This document shows, piece by piece, positions 1-5,590 of a stretch of 7,709 nt of DNA (position 1 is the first letter of the stretch; each line of letters starts with the position of its first letter). This stretch comes from an uncultured Clostridia bacterium (GTDB lineage: Bacteria; Bacillota; Clostridia; Oscillospirales; Acutalibacteraceae): contig CAMVYG010000101.1 of NCBI GenBank assembly GCA_947171615.1, positions 1 to 7,709 of the forward strand, given 5' to 3'. The position numbers and the translations under genes are program-made. The notes beneath the pieces are model-generated. The model saw only the letters and a program-made list of their open reading frames with translations, was not told the DNA's origin and ran no database searches.

Positions 1-1
1 A

Positions 2-280
2 TTTCTCTTATTGCTTAAAGAGAATTTTGAAAAATATAAGTGCCTGTATCCTTCGTATTTTAAGAATATAAATTCATTTGAAGATTTTTCAGAAATCCAT
101 TACTTATGCGGTTCCTATGTAGATGAAGAATACAATGTGATAGAGTTTAGCAGGCCTATAGACAAATCGATATCATATAAGGCGTTTAAATTAATAAAAA
201 GTAGAGCGGAAAGCATTTCCAAATCAAAATATGCTGATAAGTTATGGAATTACTTCAACAAGTGGGGCTGCACAGAATAA
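2..280 (+). CDS. Unrecognised protein, probably the 3' part of a gene cut by the left edge
   Basis: The frame is open from the first bases of the window to a TAA at 278-280. The first possible start inside it is a TTG at 11, with only ten bases visible upstream, so no ribosome site can be judged and the gene probably begins outside. From TTG it would be 89 residues. The product is rich in aromatic and charged residues (FEKYKCLYPSYFKN near the start, SYVDEEYNVIEF in the middle, and a basic helix-like tail ending DKLWNYFNKWGCTE). There is no signal peptide or membrane segment. I recognise no family. Codon use is markedly AT-rich compared with the genes from 1628 onward, which fits separate ancestry. 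The same frame continues past the stop for 26 sense codons to a TAG near 364. It may be a normal small protein or the end of a longer one. Confidence 0.5.
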   Translation, partial: FLLLLKENFEKYKCLYPSYFKNINSFEDFSEIHYLCGSYVDEEYNVIEFSRPIDKSISYKAFKLIKSRAESISKSKYADKLWNYFNKWGCTE

Positions 281-429
281 CCCAGAAAATTCATATTGAA
301 TGCGTGGTACAGCTGCTGCGAAGTGAAAAGTAAAGATCCATATTGTGATTTCTATCCAAAACTATAGAAAATTTGGCTGGGTGATTTTTGACCGCTCAGT
401 TTGTGATTTTAGAAATCTGGGTGAACAGA

Positions 430-1551
430 ATGGCAAGTATATTCAGAATATTAGAGAAGATCTGCTTAACTGAAATAGGAACGTTATATACGGTGGAGCG
501 GCCAAAAGGCGTAGAGCTTCAAGTGGGACTCCCGTTATATGATCTAAACGGGAATGCATTTCGGGTGAAAGCCATCGAAAGACTTCGCAGGCCTTTTTTT
601 GTTGATCCTTCCGAAGAAAAAACTGTCAGTTTTTTATTGGAATCAGACTTTGGAAAAGATGCGGAAGGAACCATTCTGATGGATGAATTGCCAAGCCTGA
701 ATTTTCTTTTTTGCAGTCATCCGCTTTATCCTCACAGGGCAGATGAGGAGTATGAAAAAGAATACAAGACGGCGGGCCAGCACCACAAATGCGCACTTTT
801 TAGTTTTGAGGATTTGAATGCAGGGAAGCTTTCTCTTTCCGGAGAGAAGATTTCCGGGCTGACAATATGCAGAAGTTGGATGATGAAGCCTGCTTTATAC
901 CGGAAGTTTTACAGGCTATTGGAAGAGCGTGGAATTTTCTTAATTAACACGCCAGAAGAATATGAGCAATATCATCTGCTGCCCGGGTGGTATGATGATT
1001 TCAGGGACGAAACGCCTGAAACAGTTTGGGTTCCGGGTAACGAAATAGAAGATATCCTTCAAAAGACGAAAAACCTTAACGGTGCTTATATCGTGAAGGA
1101 TTATGTCAAGAGCAGAAAGCACGAGTGGTACGACGCCTGTTTTATCCGAAATATGGGAGAAAAGGCTGAGCTTGCTGAAATCGTTGGAAATTTTGTGGAA
1201 CGCCAAGGGGAAGATCTGGTAGGCGGCGTAGTTTTCAGAAAATATGAGAAGCTGAAGCAGATTGGATTTCATGGGAAAAGCGGTATGCCAATCTCAGAAG
1301 AATACAGAGTTTTCCTTTATGCGGGGAAAATACTGATTGTGGATGACTATTGGAGAAAGAAAGCGGACGTCTGGCTTTCTGAAGAGGAATACGCCTGGAT
1401 CAAAGCGATTGCGGCAAAAGTGAAAAGTAATTTTGTTACAGTTGACCTTGCCAGAAAAGAAGATGGTACTCTAATAATCATGGAGTTTGGGGATGGGCAG
1501 GTATCGGGACTGCAACAGCTTCAGGAACAGGAATTCTATGGGGCGTTTTAA
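430..1551 (+). CDS. ATP-grasp enzyme of the R2K clade with an N-terminal EF-Tu domain II-like barrel
   Basis: Predicted cytosolic ATP-dependent ligase that would join a carboxylate to an amine through an acyl-phosphate; the substrate is unknown. From the ATG at 430 the product is 373 residues. Residues 3-86 resemble the beta-barrel of translation GTPase domain II: FRILEKI, then GTLYTVE, VGLPLYD, FRVKAIERLRR and a closing GTIL. Residues 91-373 match the R2K family 3 ATP-grasp pattern (PF14243 type): FLFCSHPLYPHR at 92-103, SWMMKPALYRKFY, PEEYEQYHLLPGWY, the nucleotide-binding KDYVKSRKHEW at 223-233, SGMPISEEYR at 284-293, and MEFGDGQVSGL at 351-361 with the probable metal ligand E352. A TTG at 388 would add 14 residues, but the ATG follows GGGTGA at a good distance and starts exactly at the barrel. 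An MccF-like peptidase gene follows 76 bases downstream. The family call is strong; the barrel call is by sequence resemblance. Confidence 0.85.
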   Translation: MASIFRILEKICLTEIGTLYTVERPKGVELQVGLPLYDLNGNAFRVKAIERLRRPFFVDPSEEKTVSFLLESDFGKDAEGTILMDELPSLNFLFCSHPLYPHRADEEYEKEYKTAGQHHKCALFSFEDLNAGKLSLSGEKISGLTICRSWMMKPALYRKFYRLLEERGIFLINTPEEYEQYHLLPGWYDDFRDETPETVWVPGNEIEDILQKTKNLNGAYIVKDYVKSRKHEWYDACFIRNMGEKAELAEIVGNFVERQGEDLVGGVVFRKYEKLKQIGFHGKSGMPISEEYRVFLYAGKILIVDDYWRKKADVWLSEEEYAWIKAIAAKVKSNFVTVDLARKEDGTLIIMEFGDGQVSGLQQLQEQEFYGAF

Positions 1552-1627
1552 AAACTGTATCGGTGATATTCTTTATACTATTATGTGCTATACATATTAT
1601 CGGCCATTGTAAAAAGGAGAACCCAAA

Positions 1628-2686
1628 ATGAATCAGCCAAGGCCCCTTTGCCGGGGAGATAAGGTAGCGGTTGTCAGTCTTTCCAGCGGAATGTTGGGGG
1701 AGGAAGGTTGCAGCCACAATATAGAGCTGGGAACAAGGCGGCTGAAGGAATTTGGGCTGGATCCGGTGTTTATGCCTAACGCGTTGCGGGGAACCCAATA
1801 TCTGGACGAGTACCCGGAAAAAAGGGCGGAGGACTTGAAGCAGGCGTTTTCAGACGATTCCATCAAAGGGATTCTCTGCGCCATCGGCGGAGACGATACC
1901 TACCGGCTGCTTCCCTTTCTGATGGAGGATCGGGAATTTGTAGAGACTGTAAGGCGTTCGCCGAAGCTGTTTACCGGCTTTTCCGATACCACCATAAACC
2001 ATCTGATGCTCTACCGCTTGGGGCTGCAAACCTTTTACGGCCCCTGCTTCCTCTGTGATCTGGGAGAGATCGCGGAAACCATGCTGCCTTACACGGAAGC
2101 GGCGTTCCTACGGTATTTTGAGGACTATAGAAACTGGAAAATCACCCCCAGCGAGGTCTGGTATGAGGAGCGGACTGATTTTTCCAGGGCGGCCATGGGA
2201 ACGGAGCGGGTTTCTCACCGGGAGACCCGGGGATATGAGCTGCTCCAGGGAAATGCACTGTTTGAAGGAGAGCTTTTGGGCGGCTGCCTGGAAAGTATTT
2301 ATGATATGCTGACCGGAACACGCTATGAAGAGGAACGGGAGATCTGTGAGCGGTATCATTTGTTTCCGGACAGGGAGCAGTGGCGCGGAAAGATCATGTT
2401 TCTGGAGACCTGTGAGGAAAAGCCAACTCCTGTTTTATTAAGAAAGGAGCTGGAAGCCATTTCGGAAACAGGGGCATTTGATGAAATTTCCGGGCTTTTG
2501 ATAGGCAAGCCAATGGACGAGCAGTATTATGAGGAATACAAGCAGGTTTATCTGGACGTTTTGGGCAGCTATGGATTTCCGATTTTATACAATCTGAATT
2601 TTGGGCATGCGACGCCGAGAATGGCTTTGCCCTATGGCGCCATGGCCCGGGTAAACGTAAAATTGCAGCAGATCATTTTTCTTTAG
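1628..2686 (+). CDS. S66 family peptidase, LD-carboxypeptidase / MccF-like
   Basis: Cytosolic serine carboxypeptidase of family S66. Known members either trim murein tetrapeptides (LdcA) or hydrolyse the amide of microcin C-type aminoacyl nucleotides (MccF). The 352-residue product is full length. Visible features are the N-terminal GDKVAVVSLSSG (residues 10-21), the CAIGGDDTYRLLP segment (84-96), the nucleophile Ser119 in GFSDTT, the general acid/base Glu260 in FLETCEEKPTP and His327 in FGHATPRMALP. The Ser-Glu-His order and the FLET(C/S)EEKP context resemble MccF more than LdcA. There is no signal peptide. An AAGGAGA ribosome site lies 7 bases before the ATG. The R2K ATP-grasp gene lies upstream on the same strand with no clear terminator between, so co-transcription is plausible. 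All three catalytic residues are present, so it should be active; the true substrate cannot be read from sequence. Confidence 0.92.
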   Translation: MNQPRPLCRGDKVAVVSLSSGMLGEEGCSHNIELGTRRLKEFGLDPVFMPNALRGTQYLDEYPEKRAEDLKQAFSDDSIKGILCAIGGDDTYRLLPFLMEDREFVETVRRSPKLFTGFSDTTINHLMLYRLGLQTFYGPCFLCDLGEIAETMLPYTEAAFLRYFEDYRNWKITPSEVWYEERTDFSRAAMGTERVSHRETRGYELLQGNALFEGELLGGCLESIYDMLTGTRYEEEREICERYHLFPDREQWRGKIMFLETCEEKPTPVLLRKELEAISETGAFDEISGLLIGKPMDEQYYEEYKQVYLDVLGSYGFPILYNLNFGHATPRMALPYGAMARVNVKLQQIIFL

Positions 2687-2749
2687 CAGGGGTATTTCTT
2701 ACAAAAATCAGAGAATATAAGCGTATGAAAAAGCAGAAAGGAGAAAAGC

Positions 2750-3187
2750 TTGAAACCGGCAATCGTACAATATCACGGAAAAGCTTGCGCAAAATTTACG
2801 CCCGGAAGACAATACGAAGCTTATTTTATAGAATATTGGGAAGGCGTAAGAAGCAGCCTTCATGTTCGGGGAAACGATGGAATCATAACAGATTTCAACG
2901 CGCTGGAGGATTTTTCTGTTCTTTCTGATGAGGACCATCTTCTCAATGATTACGAAGCCGTTCTTCTTTGCGTCACACATCGATATGATGAGCCTTTTTC
3001 TGGAATTACGTATGGAAAAACTTATAAAGCCATTGGAAGGGATAAGGACGGACTGTATCTTGTGATGGATAATTCCTATTGCTGTTATTTTTATCCCCCG
3101 GAATTATTTCAGGTACTGAGAGATGACCATGGAATATTAGGTCGTCAAAGTGTGTACTATAGTTTTCATGGGGGAAAGAATTCTTAA
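2750..3187 (+). CDS. Small two-module protein of unknown function
   Basis: A 145-residue protein with no signal peptide or membrane segment and no function I can name. It starts at TTG: AAAGGAG at 2737-2743 sits six bases before TTG 2750, and an earlier ATG at 2725 is in a different frame that stays open for only 67 codons. The product appears to hold two copies of one small beta-rich module. The first begins GRQYEAYFIEYW and runs through SSLHVRGNDG to LEDFSVLSDEDHLL. The second begins GKTYKAIGRDKDG and runs through LYLVMDNSYCCYF to PELFQVLRDDHGIL. Both share G-[RK]-x-Y-[EK]-A at the start and [DE]-x-F-x-V-L-x-D-[ED]-[DH] near the end. A linker with CVTHRYDEPF joins them. I recall similar uncharacterised proteins from Clostridia. 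The gene follows the S66 peptidase by 63 bases and converges on the SLOG gene with 19 bases between their stops. Confidence 0.75.
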   Translation: MKPAIVQYHGKACAKFTPGRQYEAYFIEYWEGVRSSLHVRGNDGIITDFNALEDFSVLSDEDHLLNDYEAVLLCVTHRYDEPFSGITYGKTYKAIGRDKDGLYLVMDNSYCCYFYPPELFQVLRDDHGILGRQSVYYSFHGGKNS

Positions 3188-3206
3188 AAGAGATAGACTG
3201 CTTCGG

Positions 3207-3710
3207 TCAGGGGTTCAGTTTTAGCAGAATGACCCTTTTTCCCGATTTTTGGGCATACCGCACTGTCATTGCAGTTCCTCCTCGCCACTCGCCGTTGTAG
3301 ACCGCCAGCAGGCAGGCGGCGTGATCGACCAGATAGCGGTTGCGCTTCAGCATACAGTTCTTGCTGTATGCCCGGCTCACATACACAGTGCTGTCCGCCT
3401 GATTCAGAATAGAAAAATAGAGTTCCCGCGCCGAAGCCGGCCATCTGTCTGCCTGCCCCTCACAGGGCAGGACACAGTGAAGCTTCAGCGCGGGCTTTTC
3501 TTTTTTTAGGGCAAGAACAGCCAGCGCTGCCCAGGTATCGGTTCCCTCTGCCATACCGGAGAGAAAGTCGGTATATCCGGCGTCTGCCAATTTGGCAATT
3601 TGTGCGGCAAGCTCCTTTTTCAGGCTGATGCACCGGGCGTCTGTTTCATTATATCCCCAGGGGAGTTTTGGGGGACGATGGCCGGTAAACGCACAGTATC
3701 TTTCAATCAT
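3207..3710 (-). CDS. SLOG-superfamily protein, DUF1273 (YpsA-like)
   Basis: A complete 167-residue Rossmannoid protein of the SLOG superfamily, the group that includes DprA, LOG and YpsA and is thought to bind or sense nucleotides or nucleotide-derived ligands. Motifs typical of DUF1273 are in order: FTGHRP at 8-13, a helix with LKKELAAQIAKLADAGYTDF, the glycine-rich SGMAEGTDTWAA loop at 51-62, VLPCEGQ at 80-86, NRYLVDHA at 124-131, and the C-terminal GGTAMTVRYAQKSGKRVI. The minus-strand ATG follows an AAAGGAA site about ten bases upstream. A near-perfect promoter (TTGACA, 17 bases, TATAAT) ends about 50 bases upstream and overlaps the promoter of the divergent HTH gene, so that regulator probably controls it. 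A partial decayed copy of this gene lies at 4061-4181 in the same orientation. The biochemical activity of DUF1273 proteins is not settled. Confidence 0.9.
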   Translation of the reverse strand: MIERYCAFTGHRPPKLPWGYNETDARCISLKKELAAQIAKLADAGYTDFLSGMAEGTDTWAALAVLALKKEKPALKLHCVLPCEGQADRWPASARELYFSILNQADSTVYVSRAYSKNCMLKRNRYLVDHAACLLAVYNGEWRGGTAMTVRYAQKSGKRVILLKLNP

Positions 3711-3732
3711 TGTAATTCCGTTCCTTTCTTTT

Positions 3733-3761
3733 TTGACATGGGGGTTATATCCCCTTAATAT
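3733..3761 (+). promoter_or_regulatory. Sigma-A type promoter for the HTH regulator
   Basis: TTGACA at 3733-3738, a 17-base spacer, and TAATAT at 3756-3761. Predicted transcription start near 3768, giving a leader of about 40 bases to the ATG at 3810. One arm of the 12-bp inverted repeat lies in the spacer right after the -35 box and the other lies over the start point, so a bound dimer should block RNA polymerase. Confidence 0.75.
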
Positions 3762-3780
3762 TAGAGATTATAACCCCCAT
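3738..3780. promoter_or_regulatory. Mirrored operator between the two divergent promoters
   Basis: ATGGGGGTTATA at 3738-3749 and its exact reverse complement TATAACCCCCAT at 3769-3780 form a perfect 12-bp inverted repeat with a 19-base spacer. The arms' centres are 31 bp apart, about three helical turns. Each arm overlaps elements of both promoters. This is a natural site for the dimeric HTH protein encoded next to it (inference). An additional GGGGTTATATCCCC near-palindrome at 3741-3754 could be a second half-site arrangement. Confidence 0.6.
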
Positions 3781-3795
3781 ACTGGTTAATGTCAA
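3767..3795 (-). promoter_or_regulatory. Sigma-A type promoter for the SLOG gene
   Basis: On the minus strand TTGACA occupies 3795-3790, followed by a 17-base spacer and a perfect TATAAT at 3772-3767. Predicted start near 3760, about 50 bases before the SLOG ATG. The start regions of the two divergent promoters overlap, so the two polymerases should compete. The spacer contains the same ATGGGGGT sequence found after the opposite -35 box. Confidence 0.75.
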
Positions 3796-3809
3796 TCGGG
3801 GGTGAAACG

Positions 3810-4013
3810 ATGATTATCTTTGATAAGCTGTGGGTCATTATGAAGGAAAAAAATGTTTCTACCTATCAGCTGAGAGAGAAATGTGGAATTGACAGTAAAA
3901 CAATTCGGCGTCTGCGGGCGAATGACAATATGGAAACAAAAACGCTGAATAAATTATGTACGGCGCTTGACTGCAAGCTGGAGGATATAGCAGAGTATAT
4001 TCCTGACGAGTAA
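3810..4013 (+). CDS. Cro/CI (XRE)-type helix-turn-helix regulator
   Basis: A 67-residue single-domain DNA-binding protein, probably a dimeric repressor. It matches the short HTH_26-type regulators common in Firmicutes: MIIFDKLWVIMKEKNVS as helix 1, TYQLREKCGIDSKTIRRLRANDNM (residues about 18-41) as the helix-turn-helix, then LNKLCTALDCKLEDIAEYIP as the closing helices. The start is set by GGGGGTGA at 3798-3805 just before the ATG at 3810. An in-frame ATG at 3789 would add seven residues but lacks a ribosome site. The gene faces away from the SLOG gene across a shared promoter-operator, so it most likely represses both itself and SLOG. It has no ligand-binding domain, so induction would need another factor; whether the SLOG protein supplies it is speculation. 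Confidence 0.9.
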   Translation: MIIFDKLWVIMKEKNVSTYQLREKCGIDSKTIRRLRANDNMETKTLNKLCTALDCKLEDIAEYIPDE

Positions 4014-4014
4014 T

Positions 4015-4067
4015 AGCAGCTCGATAGTTCTGCCTCTATAAAACTATTGGGCTGTTTGTGTTTTTTT
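4015..4067 (+). terminator. Rho-independent terminator of the HTH gene
   Basis: Immediately after the TAA at 4011-4013, bases 4015-4029 can pair along their full length with 4042-4056 (15 pairs, several of them G-T wobbles) around a 12-base loop. A T-rich tail follows, TGTG and then seven T at 4061-4067. The T run is also the left end of the decayed SLOG copy. Confidence 0.6.
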
Positions 4068-4181
4068 AGGGCCAGAACAGCCAGCACCGCCCGGGTATCG
4101 ACTTCCCTTGCCATGCCGGAAAGAAGGTTGGTGTACCCGGCGTCTGCCAATTTGGCAATTTGTGCGGGCAAGCTCCCCTGA
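4061..4181 (-). pseudogene. Decayed fragment of a second SLOG/DUF1273 gene
   Basis: Bases 4061-4167 align without gaps to 3501-3607 inside the intact SLOG gene, at a constant offset of 560, with 15 mismatches in 107 positions by hand count (about 86 percent identity). One extra G near 4168 then shifts the frame and the match fades after about 4178. The fragment encodes the equivalent of residues about 35-70: QIAKLADAGYTNLLSGMA, then altered REVDTRAVLAVLALKK. The GMAEGTD loop has become GMAREVD, which removes the conserved acidic and glycine residues. No N-terminal GHRP region or C-terminal half remains. It lies in the same orientation as the intact gene, with the HTH gene between them, so it is a leftover from a duplication or from recombination between related modules. 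Confidence 0.85.
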
Positions 4182-4283
4182 GCAAGGCTGCAATGAAGCT
4201 TTTATGTACTTGCAGGTGTTTGACAAATTTTTTCAAAAAGAAAAACCGTCTCATTGCAGAAACGAAAAAGGAGAGGTATACTT

Positions 4284-4313
4284 TTTACGAAGTCTCCATT
4301 CTAACTTTATATT
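4284..4313 (+). promoter_or_regulatory. Possible promoter of the methyltransferase-like gene
   Basis: TTTACG at 4284-4289, 18 bases, then TATATT at 4308-4313, about 60 bases before the ATG at 4373. The match to consensus is moderate. The surrounding stretch 4182-4372 is AT-rich and has a 9-bp inverted repeat (CTGCAATGA at 4188-4196, TCATTGCAG at 4251-4259) but no gene. Confidence 0.3.
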
Positions 4314-4372
4314 TTCGGATTTCTACTCTTTATGGCAGAGGGATGTGGAAATTCCGGATTGGAGGTTATACT

Positions 4373-4954
4373 ATGGTATACCAGCTCATTGCGGTGCTGA
4401 TTATGATTGCGTTTTATGGGGTCTATTTTGCAAAGCTGTTTCATCAGCGGAAGCAGGGAATACAGACAGATCTGCTGGGTAAGGGAAAAGAGGGCTTTAC
4501 AAAATTTATAGAGGTTACATTAAAAATCGCAACCTATGCGGTTGTGGTTGTTGAAGCAGTTAGCATTTTTATGAATAGGTATCTTGATTTTACAGGACTG
4601 CGGGCTGTGGGGGCGATATTGGGCATATTGGGCGTTGGAATATTTATTGTTTCGGTACTTACAATGCGTGACAGCTGGCGCGCAGGTGTTTCGAAAGAAG
4701 AAAAGACGGAGCTTGTTACGACGGGAATATACGCCTATAGCCGGAATCCGGCTTTCCTTGGCTTTGATTTGATCTATTTGGGGATCCTTCTCATGTTTTT
4801 TAACTGGGGCTTATTCGCTGTAACGCTGCTGGCTGTTGTGATGCTGCATTTGCAAATAGTGAATGTGGAAGAAGATTTTTTATTAGCATCATTTGGCGAC
4901 GACTATTTGGCCTATAGAAAAAAGGTGTGCAGATATATTGGGCGAAAGAGATAG
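4373..4954 (+). CDS. Isoprenylcysteine carboxyl methyltransferase (ICMT)-like membrane protein
   Basis: An integral membrane protein of 193 residues with the fold of the ICMT/PEMT family, which transfers methyl groups from S-adenosylmethionine to lipid-linked or small substrates. Bacteria lack prenylated CaaX proteins, so the substrate is unknown. Hydrophobic segments lie at about 2-20, 48-67, 75-97, 127-145 and 146-163. The cofactor-binding part shows TTGIYAYSRNPAFLG at 116-130, the family's G-x-Y-x-x-x-R-[HN]-P motif, and the typical C-terminal EEDFLLASFGDDYLAYRKKVCRYIGR at 166-191. The start is clear: GGAGGT at 4361-4366 six bases before the ATG. The open frame extends upstream to 4160, but that part overlaps the SLOG remnant and is not protein-like. 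A small GTGCAG/CTGCAC hairpin follows the stop without a T run, so transcription may continue into the next gene 119 bases on. Confidence 0.85.
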   Translation: MVYQLIAVLIMIAFYGVYFAKLFHQRKQGIQTDLLGKGKEGFTKFIEVTLKIATYAVVVVEAVSIFMNRYLDFTGLRAVGAILGILGVGIFIVSVLTMRDSWRAGVSKEEKTELVTTGIYAYSRNPAFLGFDLIYLGILLMFFNWGLFAVTLLAVVMLHLQIVNVEEDFLLASFGDDYLAYRKKVCRYIGRKR

Positions 4955-5073
4955 GTGCAGCACGGCTGCACAAATTGTCCCGGAGGAAAAGAGCGATAAC
5001 GGTTTTCCGAATCCGCAGTTAAAAATGCCGGAGTTATCAAAGCGAATGGAAAATCTGAGAAAGGTGGAAGCCG

Positions 5074-5556
5074 ATGGCAAACGAGGAGAAAAAGGACTTT
5101 AACGCCATGCTGCTGAACAGCAAGGACATGCCGAAAACACAGATCATCACAGACCGGAAAAGCATTGAAAAATACGGGGGAAACAAAATGTATTTTGCCC
5201 CGCCTATAGCCTATGACCGGGTCATGAAACAGGTGCCCATGGGAAAGCTTCTTACGGTGGGCTGTATTCGGGAGTATTTCGCAAGGGAAAATGGCGCAGA
5301 CTTTACAGAGCCGATCACTGCCGGAATTTTTGTTTCCATCGCGGCCTGGGCCAGCGCACAACGGGAAGAAGACCCAACGCCTTATTGGCGAACTCTGAAG
5401 GCAAACGGAGAATTGAATCCCAAATATCCCGGTGGCGTACAAGCCCAGAAGGAAAAGCTGGAGGCGGAAGGGCATACCGTTCTTATACGGGGCAGGACAA
5501 ATCTGAAATATGTTGTAAAGGACTATGAAGCGAAGCTGTGGGAAATTAGTTGTTAG
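5074..5556 (+). CDS. MGMT-fold (alkyltransferase-like) DNA-binding protein lacking the acceptor cysteine
   Basis: A 160-residue soluble protein. Residues about 54-135 resemble the DNA-binding domain of O6-alkylguanine-DNA alkyltransferase: PMGKLLTVGCIREYF at 55-69 (family P-x-G-x-V-x-T-Y-G-x-I), a helical stretch TAGIFVSIAAWASAQ at 82-96, then PYWRTLKANGELN at 103-115 and YPGGVQAQKEKLEAEGH at 118-134. The active-site PCHR of repair enzymes is PYWR here, so the cysteine that accepts the alkyl group is missing, as in ATL proteins, which have PWHR and only flag lesions for nucleotide excision repair. A lesion-binding or regulatory role is inferred. The N-terminal 50 residues are basic and of unknown function. 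AAAGGTGG lies six bases before the ATG, and an in-frame TGA at 5056-5058 rules out a longer start. The last codons and the stop lie inside a GTTAG-type repeat, so the C-terminus may have been altered by that repeat. Confidence 0.8.
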   Translation: MANEEKKDFNAMLLNSKDMPKTQIITDRKSIEKYGGNKMYFAPPIAYDRVMKQVPMGKLLTVGCIREYFARENGADFTEPITAGIFVSIAAWASAQREEDPTPYWRTLKANGELNPKYPGGVQAQKEKLEAEGHTVLIRGRTNLKYVVKDYEAKLWEISC

Positions 5557-5586
5557 CGGTTAGTCGTTAGTTGTTAGAAAAAACAT
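5553..5586. repeat. GTTAG-type direct repeat, copy 1
   Basis: A 34-base unit TTAGCGGTTAGT, then further GTTAG units, then a purine run and ACAT. It matches 5697-5730 at 30 of 34 positions. It is itself built of TTAGT(C/T)G steps and begins at the TAG stop of the MGMT-like gene; TTAGTTG immediately before it belongs to the same string. Confidence 0.8.
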
Positions 5587-5590
5587 TTTA

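Noticed and set aside
388..429. TTG at 388 as the start of the ATP-grasp gene (387 residues)
   Set aside because: The extra 14 residues are not part of the barrel. GGGTGA lies only three bases from this TTG, whereas the same motif is well placed for the ATG at 430.
4160..4372. A 71-residue N-terminal extension of the methyltransferase-like protein
   Set aside because: It overlaps the SLOG remnant and an AT-rich intergenic stretch. A perfect GGAGGT sits just before the ATG at 4373, where the hydrophobic first helix begins.
4955..4971. GTGCAG/CTGCAC hairpin after the methyltransferase-like gene as a terminator
   Set aside because: The stem is only six pairs and is followed by AAATTGTCC, not a T run.
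4893..5102. Reading frame with protein-like NPQLKMPELSKRMENLRKVE between the methyltransferase-like and MGMT-like genes
   Set aside because: Its first half overlaps the methyltransferase-like gene in another frame and its end overlaps the start of the MGMT-like gene. There is no start with a ribosome site. It could be a relic, but I cannot support it.
4912..5475. 187-codon minus-strand open frame opposite the MGMT-like gene
   Set aside because: The plus-strand frame has clear family motifs and a ribosome site. The minus frame has no recognisable domain and no plausible start.
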